From positions 2,790,001 through 2,854,000 of the forward strand of contig NZ_CP050854.1 of NCBI RefSeq assembly GCF_017569925.1: a DNA stretch of 64,000 nt. The letters run 5' to 3'. Under the pieces are notes generated by a model that ran no database searches, was not told the DNA's origin, and worked only from the letters and a program-made list of their open reading frames with translations. Each line of letters opens with the position of its first letter. Position 1 is the first letter of the stretch. Shown here piece after piece: positions 8,670-18,230 of this stretch. Source of the DNA: Brenneria izadpanahii (lineage in GTDB: Bacteria; Pseudomonadota; Gammaproteobacteria; Enterobacterales; Enterobacteriaceae). The translations under genes were made by a program, and so were the position numbers.

Positions 8670-9679
8670 GATCGCCATCCTCCATTAGCCTGGCGGATCG
8701 CCGCCGATACGTCCTGCTCCGCATTCCAGCAGGCCGCCAGATGATCGCGGCGTAACGCCTCTAGCGCAGGCCGCTGCCGCCGACACCGATCCGTAACATA
8801 CAGGCACCGATCGGCGAAGGCGCATCCCGCCGGCAGCTCGCCAAGAGACGGCACCCTGCCGGGAATATCCAGCAGCCGCTGGTTCGGCTGCCCGGATGTC
8901 GGCGTGGCGCGCAGCAATCCTTGGGTATAGGGATGCAGCGGATGGTCGAACAGCTCCAACACCGGCGCTTCTTCGACTTTTTTTCCGGCATACATCACCG
9001 CCACGCGCTGGGCCATGGCCGCCACTACGCCTAAATCATGGGTAATCAGCATCAGCGCCATACCGGTATCGCGCTGAAGTTCGCGTAATAAAGCGAGGAT
9101 CTGCGCCTGGATGGTCACATCCAGCGCCGTAGTCGGTTCATCGGCGATCAGCACGGCCGGCTTACAGGCAATCGCAATGGCGATCATGACGCGCTGAGAC
9201 ATGCCGCCGGAGAGACGATGGGGATATTCGCGCATACGGCGAGGCGCATCGGGAATATGCACCTGTTCCAGTAATTCAATCCCCCGCCGCCACGCCTCGC
9301 GCAGGGATAAGCCAAGATGCGCCCGCAGCACTTCGCTCAGCTGATCGCCGACGGTTTTGACCGGATTGAGCGAACTCATCGGGTCCTGAAAAATCATCGC
9401 CAGCCGGCGGCCCCGCAGACGCCGCATTTTACCTTCGCTCAACGCCGCGATATTCTGCCGTTCAAACCAGATCTCTCCCCCGCCGATGCACACCGAGGGC
9501 GCAGGCAGCAAGCCCATCAACGCCAGCGCGGTCAGCGATTTTCCGCAGCCGGACTCGCCGACCACCGCCAGCGTTTCGCCCGCATGCAGCGTCAGTGAAA
9601 CGTCGTCCAGCGCCTTGATCCGCCGGCGTCTGCCGACGATATCCACCGTCAGATTGTTGACTTCCAGCACCGTATTCAT
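8666..9679 (-). CDS. Dipeptide/oligopeptide-type ABC transporter ATPase (DppD-like)
   Basis: The 337-residue ATPase has Walker [11 protein letters not shown]-loop [11 protein letters not shown], signature LSGGMSQR, Walker [12 protein letters not shown], and the Opp/Dpp C-terminal domain with GCAFADRC. Start 9679 overlaps the permease stop codon as ATGA; the longer upstream frame runs into the permease gene and is not a protein. Heterodimerisation with the DppF-like subunit is standard for the family. Confidence 0.92.
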   Translation of the reverse strand: MNTVLEVNNLTVDIVGRRRRIKALDDVSLTLHAGETLAVVGESGCGKSLTALALMGLLPAPSVCIGGGEIWFERQNIAALSEGKMRRLRGRRLAMIFQDPMSSLNPVKTVGDQLSEVLRAHLGLSLREAWRRGIELLEQVHIPDAPRRMREYPHRLSGGMSQRVMIAIAIACKPAVLIADEPTTALDVTIQAQILALLRELQRDTGMALMLITHDLGVVAAMAQRVAVMYAGKKVEEAPVLELFDHPLHPYTQGLLRATPTSGQPNQRLLDIPGRVPSLGELPAGCAFADRCLYVTDRCRRQRPALEALRRDHLAACWNAEQDVSAAIRQANGGWRS

Positions 9680-10557
9680 GGGCGATCCCGCAGCTTCGGG
9701 TTCAAAGCGTCGTTTAGCCCGTCGCCCAACAGGTTTAGCGCCAATACCGCCAGCATAATCGCCACGCCGGGCACCGCGCAGATATACCAGGAGGAGCGGA
9801 TAAGCGTGCGGCCTTCGCCCACCAGCCGTCCCCAACTGGCAAGATTGGGATCGCCAAGGCCGAGAAATGAGATGACCGACTCATAGAGGATCGCCCCGGC
9901 GACCACCAGAGAGGAAAGCACGATGACCGGCGGCATCACGTTGGGCAGGATTTCCGCCACAATGATCCGGGTATTGCCCATGCCGCAGGCGCGGCAGGCC
10001 TGCACAAATTCGCGTTCTTTCACCGAAAGGAATTCGGCGCGGGTCAGCCGGGCAATGGGTTGCCAGGAAACCAGACCGACCGCGACGATGATATTGGCGA
10101 TATGGGGGCCGAGAATCGCCACCACCGTCAGTACGAAGACCACATTGGGAATGATTTGGAACAGCTCGGCGATACGCATCAATACTTCATCCACCCAACC
10201 GCCGAACCAGGCGGCGGCGGCCCCGACCGCCACGCCGAGGGTCGTCGCCGCCACGCTGGCCGTCAGGCCAATCATCAGCGTGGCGCGGCTGCCGTGCATA
10301 ATCAACGCGGCGATGTCGCGGCCAAGGGAATCGGTGCCCAGCGGGTAGCGGGCATCGGTAAACGGCCAGATCTCCGGTATGGCGACGATGCGCAGCGGAT
10401 CGACCGGATAAATCCAGTCGGCGCTCAATGCGGCGATCAGAATAATCAGCACGATGAACGCTCCGAAAACCGCGCCCCGGTTGCGGCAAAAATGGCGCAA
10501 GAATTGCCGGTACGGCGCACCTTCGGCGGCTAATGGCGTAATCACAGACATTTTCAT
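9676..10557 (-). CDS. Dpp-type ABC permease (DppC-like)
   Basis: A 293-residue membrane protein with an N-terminal helix near residues 32-50 and several further hydrophobic segments. GTDSLGRDIAALIMHGSR is the typical DppC periplasmic motif, and the EAA loop is recognisable around REFVQACRACGMG. The stop of the upstream permease is immediately followed by this ATG, with GGAG just ahead. It forms the transmembrane channel with the DppB-like partner. Confidence 0.92.
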   Translation of the reverse strand: MKMSVITPLAAEGAPYRQFLRHFCRNRGAVFGAFIVLIILIAALSADWIYPVDPLRIVAIPEIWPFTDARYPLGTDSLGRDIAALIMHGSRATLMIGLTASVAATTLGVAVGAAAAWFGGWVDEVLMRIAELFQIIPNVVFVLTVVAILGPHIANIIVAVGLVSWQPIARLTRAEFLSVKEREFVQACRACGMGNTRIIVAEILPNVMPPVIVLSSLVVAGAILYESVISFLGLGDPNLASWGRLVGEGRTLIRSSWYICAVPGVAIMLAVLALNLLGDGLNDALNPKLRDRP

Positions 10558-11523
10558 TCAGCTCCGAATCCGCGGATCCAGACGGAAATAAATCGCGTCC
10601 ACCAGAATATTAATCACAATCACCACCAGCGAACTGAGCACCAATACCCCCAGCACCACGGGATAGTTGCGGCTCATCACGCTGTCGAATAGAACCTGGC
10701 CGATGCCGGGCCAACTGAACACGGACTCCACCACGATACTGCCGCCCAGCACGGTGCCAAGCTGTAGACCGAACAGCGTCACCACCGGCAGCAGCGCGTT
10801 GCGCATAACGTGTCCGATCACCACCCGCAGACGCCCCAGTCCCCGGCCGCGGGCGGCGCGCACAAAATCCAGCTGTGCGATCTCCAGCATCGAGGCCCGC
10901 ATGACCCGCGCGTAGGTCGCCGCGTAAAACAGGCCGAGGGTCAGCGCGGGCAGCACCAAATGGTGGAGAATATCGAGACATCGTCCCCAGAGCGTTTCAT
11001 CCGCGCCGATCTCCTCCATGCCGCCCACCGGAAACCAGCCGAGCTTCACGGCGAACAGAATAATCATCATGATGCCGAGCCAAAAACTCGGCGCGGCGAA
11101 ACAGAGCACGGACAGCGCGGAAATAAGCGAATCCCACAGGCTGTTCACCCGCACCGCCGCCAGCGCGCCGGCGCTGATGCCCACCAACAGCGCCACGGAA
11201 ATGCTGGCCAGCATCAGGATCAGCGTTGCGGGTAAATGCGCGAGGATAACCTCCAGCACCGGCATGTTCTGACGATAGGAGAAGCCCAGATCGAGGCGAG
11301 CCACCGCGCCGATATATTTCAGCAACTGTAGCCAGGCCGGTTGATCGAGGCCGTAAAGCGACCGCAACCGTTCGATCATCGCCGGATCGGTCACCTGCTG
11401 TTCGGCGGTCATCACATCCAGCAGATCGCCGGGAACCAGCTTCATCAGGATGAAGTTGATGATAATCACGCCGAGCAACAGCGGAACGCCCTGCAACAAC
11501 CGGCGAAAGATCAACCGCGCCAT
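10558..11523 (-). CDS. Dpp-type ABC permease (DppB-like)
   Basis: A 321-residue permease with the DppB N-terminus MARLIFRRLLQGVPLLLGV, several transmembrane helices and the EAA motif region LDFVRAARGRGLGRLRV. It ends with the usual YFRLDPRIR tail. Start 11523 follows GGAG with a seven-base spacer and leaves a four-base gap after the binding-protein gene. A longer in-frame start overlaps the upstream gene and is rejected. Confidence 0.92.
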   Translation of the reverse strand: MARLIFRRLLQGVPLLLGVIIINFILMKLVPGDLLDVMTAEQQVTDPAMIERLRSLYGLDQPAWLQLLKYIGAVARLDLGFSYRQNMPVLEVILAHLPATLILMLASISVALLVGISAGALAAVRVNSLWDSLISALSVLCFAAPSFWLGIMMIILFAVKLGWFPVGGMEEIGADETLWGRCLDILHHLVLPALTLGLFYAATYARVMRASMLEIAQLDFVRAARGRGLGRLRVVIGHVMRNALLPVVTLFGLQLGTVLGGSIVVESVFSWPGIGQVLFDSVMSRNYPVVLGVLVLSSLVVIVINILVDAIYFRLDPRIRS

Positions 11524-11527
11524 GCCG

Positions 11528-13171
11528 TTACTCCGCCAGCCATATATCATTGAGCGAACTGCCCTGCACATTCGCGGCGGTGGTGAAATTCCGCACGTTT
11601 TTACGCGCCAGCGTATAGGACTGCATTTCCACTAACGGAACGATCGGCACATCGGTGCTGGCTAGACGGGCAAACTGATGGATCAGATCCCGCCGCTGGT
11701 TTTCATCGGTTTCAATGGTGATTTTCCCGACCAATTCGTCCATCTCCGGGCTGCTGTAGCCGGTGGCGTTGCGGAATGCGCCGCCCTTGACAATGCCGTC
11801 GGTGGTGAAAAATTGGGTTACCGTCGGCACCGGCTCCAACGGAGAGGTGTAGTTGGAGATGGCGATATCGTAATCGTAATCGCTGTAAATCCGTTTTAAC
11901 GCCGTCGCGCGATCGACGGAATCCAGCCGCACGCTAATATTGATATCCTCCAGCGCCTGTTTGAGATACTGGCCGAGTTTGGCGTTCTCCTCGAACCAGG
12001 CCGCCGCCAGCAAATTTACGGTAAAACGGCTGCCGTTCTTCACCGGCAGCCCGGCGGCATCGAGCAGCGCCGCGGCCTTTTTAACGTCGAATTCATATTG
12101 CGGCACATCATCGGTGTAAAACAGGGAATTGCTGCTGAAAATAGGCGCCAGCGCTGATTTGCCGCGGCCGAAATAGATGGTGTTGACGATAAACCGGCGA
12201 TCGATGGCGTGCAGAATGGCCTGCCGGACTTCACGGCGATTAACATGTTCACGGCGCTGATTAAACTCGATCGTCACCGCCCAGGCGCTGTTTTCATAGC
12301 CGCTGGTATCCAGCACGACCTGTCCGCCTTTTACCAGGCGATCGACCTCCCGCGCCGGAACCGGATTGGAATAGCCCACGACCAACTGGCCCGTTTCCAG
12401 CGCCGCGGTACGGGATGCCGCATCCCCCCACCAGCGCACCAGCAGCTTATTCAGATAGGGCTGGTTGGGAGACCAGTAAGCGTCGTTGCGGCGGTAAGCC
12501 ACGTAGCTGCCGCGCTCCCATTTATCAAAGACCCAGGGGCCGGTGCCTACCGGCCGGTTATTGAGCGGATTGGTCAGAATGTCCTTACCGGCATAGAGAT
12601 GCTTCGGCAGCACCAGCTGGTATTGGCCCGCCAGAATCGACTTCAGGAAAAACTCCGGCACCGGGTTATCAAAGTTGAGCGTCACGGTGAAGGGATCGAC
12701 GGCCGTGGCGCCGTTCAGCGATTTCAGCGCGATGCCGGCCGAAATGGCTTTCCAGTGTTCAAGCACGTTAAACACCACGTCCTCGGCGGTAAAATCGGTG
12801 CCGTCGTGCCATTTCACCCCTTGCCGCAGTTTGATTTCATAGCTTTTGAAATCGGCGGCGGGCACCACTGATTCCGCCAGTTCCGGCTGAAAACGCAGTT
12901 TGTTGTCCAGCTTGAGCAACCGTTCCAGTATTTTGGTGGAGGTCTGGAAAGGCGAGGATCCGCCGCCGCCGGGCACAAACAGCGCCTGCGGCTCAAGCCC
13001 GCCCCAGGAGATCACCAGCGTGCCGCCGCGGCGCGGGGCAGCAACGGCGCTTTCATCGGCAAAGGCGTCGCCGATCAGGCGAAAGCCGGTCACCTGCGAC
13101 GACAAAGCGGCAAAAGAGCCGCTCACCCCTAGGATGCGGAGGAAATTCCGGCGGGAAAAACGGTCGGTCAT
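11528..13171 (-). CDS. Family 5 ABC substrate-binding protein with Tat signal
   Basis: The 547-residue protein belongs to the DppA/OppA-type solute-binding family (SBP_bac_5). It begins with a twin-arginine motif SRRNFLR (residues 5-11) and a hydrophobic stretch ending near Ala38, so it is probably exported folded by Tat rather than Sec. The family signature around LRQGVKWHDGTDFTAEDVVF is clear. It is the periplasmic receptor for the DppBCDF-like genes that follow. Its ATG overlaps the thioesterase stop as ATGA. The cargo may be a peptide or another amide- or glycoside-like molecule; sequence alone does not decide. Confidence 0.9.
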   Translation of the reverse strand: MTDRFSRRNFLRILGVSGSFAALSSQVTGFRLIGDAFADESAVAAPRRGGTLVISWGGLEPQALFVPGGGGSSPFQTSTKILERLLKLDNKLRFQPELAESVVPAADFKSYEIKLRQGVKWHDGTDFTAEDVVFNVLEHWKAISAGIALKSLNGATAVDPFTVTLNFDNPVPEFFLKSILAGQYQLVLPKHLYAGKDILTNPLNNRPVGTGPWVFDKWERGSYVAYRRNDAYWSPNQPYLNKLLVRWWGDAASRTAALETGQLVVGYSNPVPAREVDRLVKGGQVVLDTSGYENSAWAVTIEFNQRREHVNRREVRQAILHAIDRRFIVNTIYFGRGKSALAPIFSSNSLFYTDDVPQYEFDVKKAAALLDAAGLPVKNGSRFTVNLLAAAWFEENAKLGQYLKQALEDINISVRLDSVDRATALKRIYSDYDYDIAISNYTSPLEPVPTVTQFFTTDGIVKGGAFRNATGYSSPEMDELVGKITIETDENQRRDLIHQFARLASTDVPIVPLVEMQSYTLARKNVRNFTTAANVQGSSLNDIWLAE

Positions 13172-13605
13172 ATAGACGCTCCTGTTGATGCGGTTCCGGT
13201 GGCGTAACTTGCCCGGCCGATAGCCAGCAAAACATGTTGTTCGTTATAAACATCCACATCGGCAACGCCCACGCTGCGGCCGTTGCGGCGCACGCGCGCC
13301 ACCACCCGCAGCGAGGTGTCGACCGCCGGCCGCAGATAATCCACGCGAAAGTTAATGGTGGGCAGCCCCTCGCCGACGATCATGGCCAGCGCGAAGTCGC
13401 CGACGGTATCGATAATCGACGCCAGCGGGCCGCCGTGCCACTGGCCGCTCCCCGCGATGCGTTCAAATTCGGCGCGCATCGGCACCGTGACGGTCAGCGT
13501 TTGCTGGTCGTAATCCACGGATTCGACCTTTAAATTCAGCCAGTGGATAAAAGGCGAGGCGCGAAATTTCTCTTCGATTTGCGTTTGACTTAACCGCGTA
13601 CTCAT
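13168..13605 (-). CDS. Hotdog-fold thioesterase (PaaI type)
   Basis: A 145-residue hotdog protein. WHGGPLASIIDTVGDFAL matches the PaaI-type active-site helix, with HGG before and the catalytic acidic Asp within it. It should hydrolyse acyl-CoA thioesters. The start at 13605 overlaps the dehydrogenase stop as ATGA. The longer upstream frame lies within the dehydrogenase and is rejected. In this operon it may recover CoA or release a product of the acyl-CoA synthetase. Confidence 0.88.
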   Translation of the reverse strand: MSTRLSQTQIEEKFRASPFIHWLNLKVESVDYDQQTLTVTVPMRAEFERIAGSGQWHGGPLASIIDTVGDFALAMIVGEGLPTINFRVDYLRPAVDTSLRVVARVRRNGRSVGVADVDVYNEQHVLLAIGRASYATGTASTGASI

Positions 13606-14615
13606 ACCACCACCACCTTGCCGATAACCTGACGCTGTTCCAGCGAGGCCAGCGCTTCGGCCCCCTGCTCCAGCGGCCATTGACGATCGATCAGGACATT
13701 GAGTTTTTTCTCCCGCACCAGGGTCAGCAGGCGGTGCAGATCTTCTCTTTCCCAGCCGTTGGAGCCGCGGATTTGCAACTCATAGGTCCAGATGTAGCGG
13801 ATATCTTCCGCCGGATTGAAACCGGCGGTGGCGCCGCAGGTCAGCAGGCGGCCGCCGACGCGCAGGCAGCGCAGGGATTTCACCCAGGTGTCGCCGCCGG
13901 TAAAATTAACCACCACATCGACGCCGCCAGGTTGAGCCGCACTACGCTGGCGCGCCGGTTTGCCATAGCGCTGGAACACCTGCTTCATAAAATCTTCCTC
14001 GGTATAGCGGATGACATGATCCGCGCCGAGCTGGCGCAGGCGTTGCGCCTTCTCTTCGCTACCGGCGCAGGCAATCACCTGCGCGCCGGCCAGTTTGGCC
14101 AGTTGCACGCAGCAGACGCCCACGCCGCCGCTGGCGCCCAATATCAAAACCTTTTCCCCCGGCCGGATCTGGCCGATGGCGGTTATCATGCGGAATGCGG
14201 TGCCATAGGCCACAGGCAGCGCCGCCGCTTCGGCAAAGCCGATATCGTCGGGCAAGGCGATAAGCTGATGAGCCGGCACCCGGCATAATTCGGCCAGGCC
14301 GCCATGCGTGGTTTCCCCGACCAGTCCGCCTTCAACCCGGTTGATCGGATCCACCACAACCCGATCGCCGATGTTCCAGCCCTGAACGTTTTCGCCAAGC
14401 GCGATAATTTCTCCGGCGACATCCAGGCCGATAATAATCGGGAAAGACAAATGAATCCCCGGCATACCGCGGCGGGTGAAAACATCATGATAATTCAGCG
14501 AAGCGGCCCGAACGCGTAATAGAACCTCGTTCTTAGCTGGAATGGGGTCGGGAAAGTCGCATTCAAAACGCAACTTATCATTGCCGCCGTGTTCACGTAA
14601 CACTATGGCTTTCAT
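13602..14615 (-). CDS. MDR-superfamily zinc-type alcohol dehydrogenase/quinone oxidoreductase
   Basis: The 337-residue product has the GroES-like catalytic domain (LNYHDVFTRRG, GLDVAGEI, GDRVVVDP) and a Rossmann domain with LGASGGVGVCCVQLAK. The four-cysteine structural zinc lobe of classical ADHs is absent, placing it nearer the quinone-oxidoreductase-like members. NAD(P)-dependent oxidation or enoyl reduction is likely. It follows the VOC gene after 31 bases and overlaps the thioesterase gene by four. Confidence 0.88.
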   Translation of the reverse strand: MKAIVLREHGGNDKLRFECDFPDPIPAKNEVLLRVRAASLNYHDVFTRRGMPGIHLSFPIIIGLDVAGEIIALGENVQGWNIGDRVVVDPINRVEGGLVGETTHGGLAELCRVPAHQLIALPDDIGFAEAAALPVAYGTAFRMITAIGQIRPGEKVLILGASGGVGVCCVQLAKLAGAQVIACAGSEEKAQRLRQLGADHVIRYTEEDFMKQVFQRYGKPARQRSAAQPGGVDVVVNFTGGDTWVKSLRCLRVGGRLLTCGATAGFNPAEDIRYIWTYELQIRGSNGWEREDLHRLLTLVREKKLNVLIDRQWPLEQGAEALASLEQRQVIGKVVVV

Positions 14616-14646
14616 ATATTTTTATCCGAAAATAGCAGCGGTAGAC

Positions 14647-15495
14647 TCAAACGGCCCGAAAGAGTAGCGCCACGTTGAAGGCATCCCGCGCCGCGACCAA
14701 AAAGCTATCGTGCGAGCGGGCATGGGTGGCAATTCCCTGTTGTTGCAGGTAGCGGGAACTGGCGGCCGGAGAAGAAACAGCGAATTCCAGCGCCACCATG
14801 CGCTCACTCCCGCCGTCTCCCGCCGCGACCTCGCCGTACAGCGACTGCGCGCGTTGAGGCGTAATAAACGACACCGTGGTTTTCCCCGCCTGCAACCGGA
14901 AGCCACCGGCGTCGTCAGGCTGGATAAGCGCGGAATCGAAGAGCGTGCCGTACAGGCTGGAGACGGCGCGCGGATCCGCCGCCGAAATAACGAATCCGAC
15001 AATGTCGGTAACGCCATTGGGATGCGTTTGCCATTCCGAACGCCAGACCAGCTCCGGGGTTTCATGCTGGCAAAAGAAGCTGCGTCCGTTGGCGACCCGC
15101 TCGGCGGCCAGCCGTACCGTGCGGAAACGGGCTTCGGGCCGGCTGCCGTCGGGCAATTCGACCGGACGAAAAAAGGAGGCCGGCGGATCGCCCGCCAATC
15201 CGACGGCGGTCAACCGTTGGAAAACCGCATCGCTATCCTGGGTTTTCCATACCAGACCGGAAAGGCCCAACGGGTCGCTCCACAGATCTTTGCGCTGGTT
15301 GGCGTTATAAGTTTCGAAGCCCAGCAGCTCCAGATAGTTTTCATGAAAAATGGCGAGATGGTTGCTGGAACCCAGAGAGTGATGCCCCCTGGGGGTTAAC
15401 TGAAAACCTAAACGTTGAAACAGGGTATGCGCGTCGTCAAGCCGTTGCGCGACATTGATAACGACGTGATCGACTACCGGGGTCAAACCACTCAT
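14647..15495 (-). CDS. VOC-family (glyoxalase-like) protein
   Basis: A 282-residue protein with two glyoxalase/VOC-like modules. The first starts VDHVVINVAQRLDDA, followed by HHSLGSSNHLAIF and ENYLELLGFE, matching the Glyoxalase_3-type domain. VOC proteins are metal-dependent isomerases, lyases or dioxygenases, or metal-free binding proteins; the actual reaction is not evident. It is the promoter-proximal gene of the reverse-strand operon running to 5361. Confidence 0.82.
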   Translation of the reverse strand: MSGLTPVVDHVVINVAQRLDDAHTLFQRLGFQLTPRGHHSLGSSNHLAIFHENYLELLGFETYNANQRKDLWSDPLGLSGLVWKTQDSDAVFQRLTAVGLAGDPPASFFRPVELPDGSRPEARFRTVRLAAERVANGRSFFCQHETPELVWRSEWQTHPNGVTDIVGFVISAADPRAVSSLYGTLFDSALIQPDDAGGFRLQAGKTTVSFITPQRAQSLYGEVAAGDGGSERMVALEFAVSSPAASSRYLQQQGIATHARSHDSFLVAARDAFNVALLFRAV

Positions 15496-15660
15496 AGACT
15501 TGTCTCTTACCTATCCGTCTGTGCTAAACAGGTAATCAACCTAGCGAATATCGCTTGCAATCCAAAACGATAATTAGTGAATAGTTTGTGCGCTAATTGA
15601 ATATACGCGCAATAACGTTTTTATGGCTCGCCGGTTACGTCATCACCGCCGTTACCTGGC

Positions 15661-15695
15661 AAAAAGCCCGCGCAGCGGCATTGCGAGGGCTTTTT
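15661..15695. terminator. Bidirectional intrinsic terminator
   Basis: AAAAAGCCC (15661-15669) pairs with GGGCTTTTT (15687-15695) around a 17-base loop, giving a GC stem with A/T flanks that works on either strand. It lies 92 bases past the stop of the SDR gene at 15787 and so ends the hydantoin operon, insulating the VOC operon downstream. Confidence 0.75.
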
Positions 15696-15786
15696 CCGTT
15701 CACGCTAACCTGCAGGAAGGCCGATATCGCGGGTTACTGCCGAACGCGGCGTTCATAAGTTATCCCGCCTGAACATAGCGCGCGCA

Positions 15787-16572
15787 TTACAGGCAGGGGC
15801 TCATGCCGCCATCCACGCGCAGAATAGCGCCGGTGATGAACGCCGCCTGCCGGCTGGCGAGAAACGCCGCCGCCGCGCCGTACTCCGCAGGATCGCCATA
15901 ACGTCCGACGGGAATGGCGGCCTGGCTTTTCTCTTTCACCGCCGCCGCCGGCACGCCCTCGCGTTCGGCGCGCGCGGCGTCCAGTTGGTCAACGCGGGCG
16001 GTGGCGATGCGCCCCGGCACCAGCACGTTAACGGTAATGCCGCTGGCGGCCACCTCGCCGGCCAGCGTCTTCGACCAGCCCGACAGCGCCATACGCAGCG
16101 TGTTGGATACCGCCAGATTAGCGATCGGCGTCACCACGCCCGATGACGAACTGGTGATAATGCGGCCCCAGCCTGCCGCGCGCATATCCGGCAGCACGCA
16201 ATCGGTCAGATGAATCAGCGAGCCCACCATCGCGGTGAATTCCTGCTGCCATCTGGCGAGCGCGACGCCGCTGGCGCCCGACGGCGCCGGTCCGCCGGAG
16301 TTATTGACCAGTATGCCTACCGGCCCCAGCGTCTGACGGATATCCGTCAGCACCGCGTCGAAAGACGCCGGCCGGGTTAGATCCAGCACCCAGGCGCCCG
16401 CTCTGCCGCCCGCTTGTTCAATCAGCTCGACCGTTTCCGCCAGTTTCTGCGGCGTGCGGCCGGTGACCGCCACCAGCACGCCTTCGGCGGCAAGCGATTG
16501 AGCAATGGCGCGCCCCAGCCCGCTCCCGGCGCCGCACACCAGCGCCACTTTGCCTGCTATCTTGAAATCCAT
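15787..16572 (-). CDS. SDR-family protein lacking catalytic Tyr/Lys
   Basis: A 261-residue SDR with an intact cofactor site CGAGSGLGRAI and the segment LVNNSGGPAPSG, ending ITGAILRVDGGMSP. The YxxxK active site is replaced by SNTLR, the same type of change as in the truncated gene at 1-707; the two proteins share the C-terminal GRYGDPAEYGAA / RRYGEPEEFGAA segment. This corresponds to the atypical BKR-like subgroup. Start 16572 has AGGGGAA upstream; a longer frame has no ribosome site. It is the last gene of the hydantoin operon, so a role in processing a hydantoin-derived product is plausible but unproven. Confidence 0.88.
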   Translation of the reverse strand: MDFKIAGKVALVCGAGSGLGRAIAQSLAAEGVLVAVTGRTPQKLAETVELIEQAGGRAGAWVLDLTRPASFDAVLTDIRQTLGPVGILVNNSGGPAPSGASGVALARWQQEFTAMVGSLIHLTDCVLPDMRAAGWGRIITSSSSGVVTPIANLAVSNTLRMALSGWSKTLAGEVAASGITVNVLVPGRIATARVDQLDAARAEREGVPAAAVKEKSQAAIPVGRYGDPAEYGAAAAFLASRQAAFITGAILRVDGGMSPCL

Positions 16573-16648
16573 ACCATTCCCCTTTCTGAAATTCATCGCC
16601 GCGTCGACATAAGCGCCGTTCGCGCCGCTATCGCTAAAACGCCGCCGT

Positions 16649-17563
16649 TCAGCGAATCTCCTGTTCAATCACGTGTTTTACCTGGTCGATAAAATCCACC
16701 ACCAGGCGATTTTGCGACACCTGTTTACGCGTCACGATGCAGATGGAAACCGGCACCGCTATCTCAAACGGAACGATGGCGACGTCTTTCCACTCCTGAT
16801 GCAACGCCGTCACCGAATCCACAATCGCCATCCCCACCCCGGCCTGGCTGAGCATGGCGGCGCTATTGGTATAACGTACCTCTACGTCGGGTTCGTAATT
16901 CACGCCGCACTGACGAAACGCATAGGCCAGCAGCAGTCCCAGCGTCGATTCGATGTTCAGACCGATGTAGCCGTACTGACGGACATGCTCCACCCGGATG
17001 GTCGGCATGCCGTACAGCGGATGGCCGCGCGGCACCAGGCACATCATATTGCCGTGTTTAATCTTCTCCACGTTCACCGCCGGATGCTCGTCCAGCCCCA
17101 GCGCCAGCCCGACGTCGGCGACGCCGAGCTCCACCGCCTGCAATACCCGGTTAAGCCCCACCACGTCGAAATGCACCTTCACGCCGCGCCGGTTGAGCAG
17201 CAGATGGCGCAGCGCGTGCGGCACCAGCGAAAAGCCCAGCGGCGGCGTCCCCAGGATGCGCAGGATGCCGGCATTACCGCTGCGCAGAGAGCGAATGCGG
17301 CTCTCCGCCGAGCGGATCATCATAAAAATCGGCTCCACCTCTTTATAAAGCAGATGGGCGTCCTCCGTGGGCTGCAAGCGCCGATTAATACGGTCGAAAA
17401 GCGGAAAGCCGAGCTGGCCTTCAAGCTGTTTTATGCCGCCGGAGACCGCCGGCTGCGAAATACCCAGCTCGTAGGCGGCGTCCACCGTCGTCTGGGAGCG
17501 CATCACCGTGCCGAAAATCTCCAGCAAACGCAGATTGATATCGTTTTTACGCTCAATTTTCAC
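16649..17563 (-). CDS. LysR-family transcriptional regulator within hydantoin operon
   Basis: A 304-residue LTTR with an N-terminal winged HTH (about residues 10-68; AYELGISQPAVSGGIKQLEG) and the two-lobed effector domain. Its start overlaps the racemase gene by 11 bases, so it is embedded in the operon rather than divergent from it, an uncommon arrangement for LysR regulators. It probably controls the operon from the promoter upstream of the binding-protein gene (24.6 kb), giving autoregulatory feedback. The inducer may be a hydantoin or N-carbamoyl amino acid. Confidence 0.9.
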   Translation of the reverse strand: MKIERKNDINLRLLEIFGTVMRSQTTVDAAYELGISQPAVSGGIKQLEGQLGFPLFDRINRRLQPTEDAHLLYKEVEPIFMMIRSAESRIRSLRSGNAGILRILGTPPLGFSLVPHALRHLLLNRRGVKVHFDVVGLNRVLQAVELGVADVGLALGLDEHPAVNVEKIKHGNMMCLVPRGHPLYGMPTIRVEHVRQYGYIGLNIESTLGLLLAYAFRQCGVNYEPDVEVRYTNSAAMLSQAGVGMAIVDSVTALHQEWKDVAIVPFEIAVPVSICIVTRKQVSQNRLVVDFIDQVKHVIEQEIR

Positions 17564-18230
17564 CGCATTCCCCGCCGGAGAGTATCGCCGTTAGCGCCAG
17601 CCCCACCGCAGCCTGCGTCGGGTCTATCACCGGGACGCCAAGCGTCTCCTGTAGCAACCGGCGCTGACGCGACAATCCGGCGCAGCCCAGAATCAGCACA
17701 TCGGCGCCATCCTGCTCGATCAGTTGGCGGCCGACGATCTCCAGCCGGCGGCTCACCCCCTCGCCCGACGCCGATTCCGCCACGCTGATATTCAGCGGAC
17801 GCTCGCCGGCCAGCCGCGACTCCAGCCCCAGCCGGCGCACATAGGCCAGATGGCGAGCGACCGATTGCGTCTGGATGGCCAGCACGCCGAAGCGGCGTCC
17901 CAGCGTCAGCGCCACCGACAGCGCCGACTCCTGAATTCCCAGCACCGGTACGCCGGCTGCCCGGCGGCAGGCGTCGATGGCCGGGTCCGAATAACAGGCC
18001 AGCACCACGGCGGAGACCTGGCGGCGGGCGGCGATTTCCGCCAGCAGCAGCGGCTCCGCCGCCTCGATATCCGCCTGACTTTCAATGCCGGGGGGCGCCT
18101 GAGTCAGGGTAATGCACTCGATTTCCGGCCCGGCCGGCAGGCGGAAGGCCGCGGTGGCGGCGCGCAGCCCGTCGGTCACGGCGGGATTGCTGTTGGGATT
18201 GATGACAAGGATCGGTAAAGGTCGCGTCAT
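17553..18230 (-). CDS. Hydantoin/aspartate-glutamate racemase family protein
   Basis: The 225-residue protein has the Asp/Glu/hydantoin racemase fold: the N-terminal ILVINPNSNPAVTD motif and two cysteine sites, VLACYSDPA (Cys79) and LILGCAGLS (Cys183), which act as the paired acid/base cysteines in this family. Context decides for hydantoin racemase: it overlaps the hydantoinase gene by four bases and shares the operon with a D-carbamoylase. It would interconvert 5-substituted hydantoin enantiomers so that both are consumed. Confidence 0.88.
   Translation of the reverse strand: MTRPLPILVINPNSNPAVTDGLRAATAAFRLPAGPEIECITLTQAPPGIESQADIEAAEPLLLAEIAARRQVSAVVLACYSDPAIDACRRAAGVPVLGIQESALSVALTLGRRFGVLAIQTQSVARHLAYVRRLGLESRLAGERPLNISVAESASGEGVSRRLEIVGRQLIEQDGADVLILGCAGLSRQRRLLQETLGVPVIDPTQAAVGLALTAILSGGECGEN

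Noticed and set aside
16673..17788. 371-codon forward frame opposite the LysR and racemase genes
   Set aside because: Histidine/arginine-rich shadow translation without domains; both reverse-strand genes are well supported.
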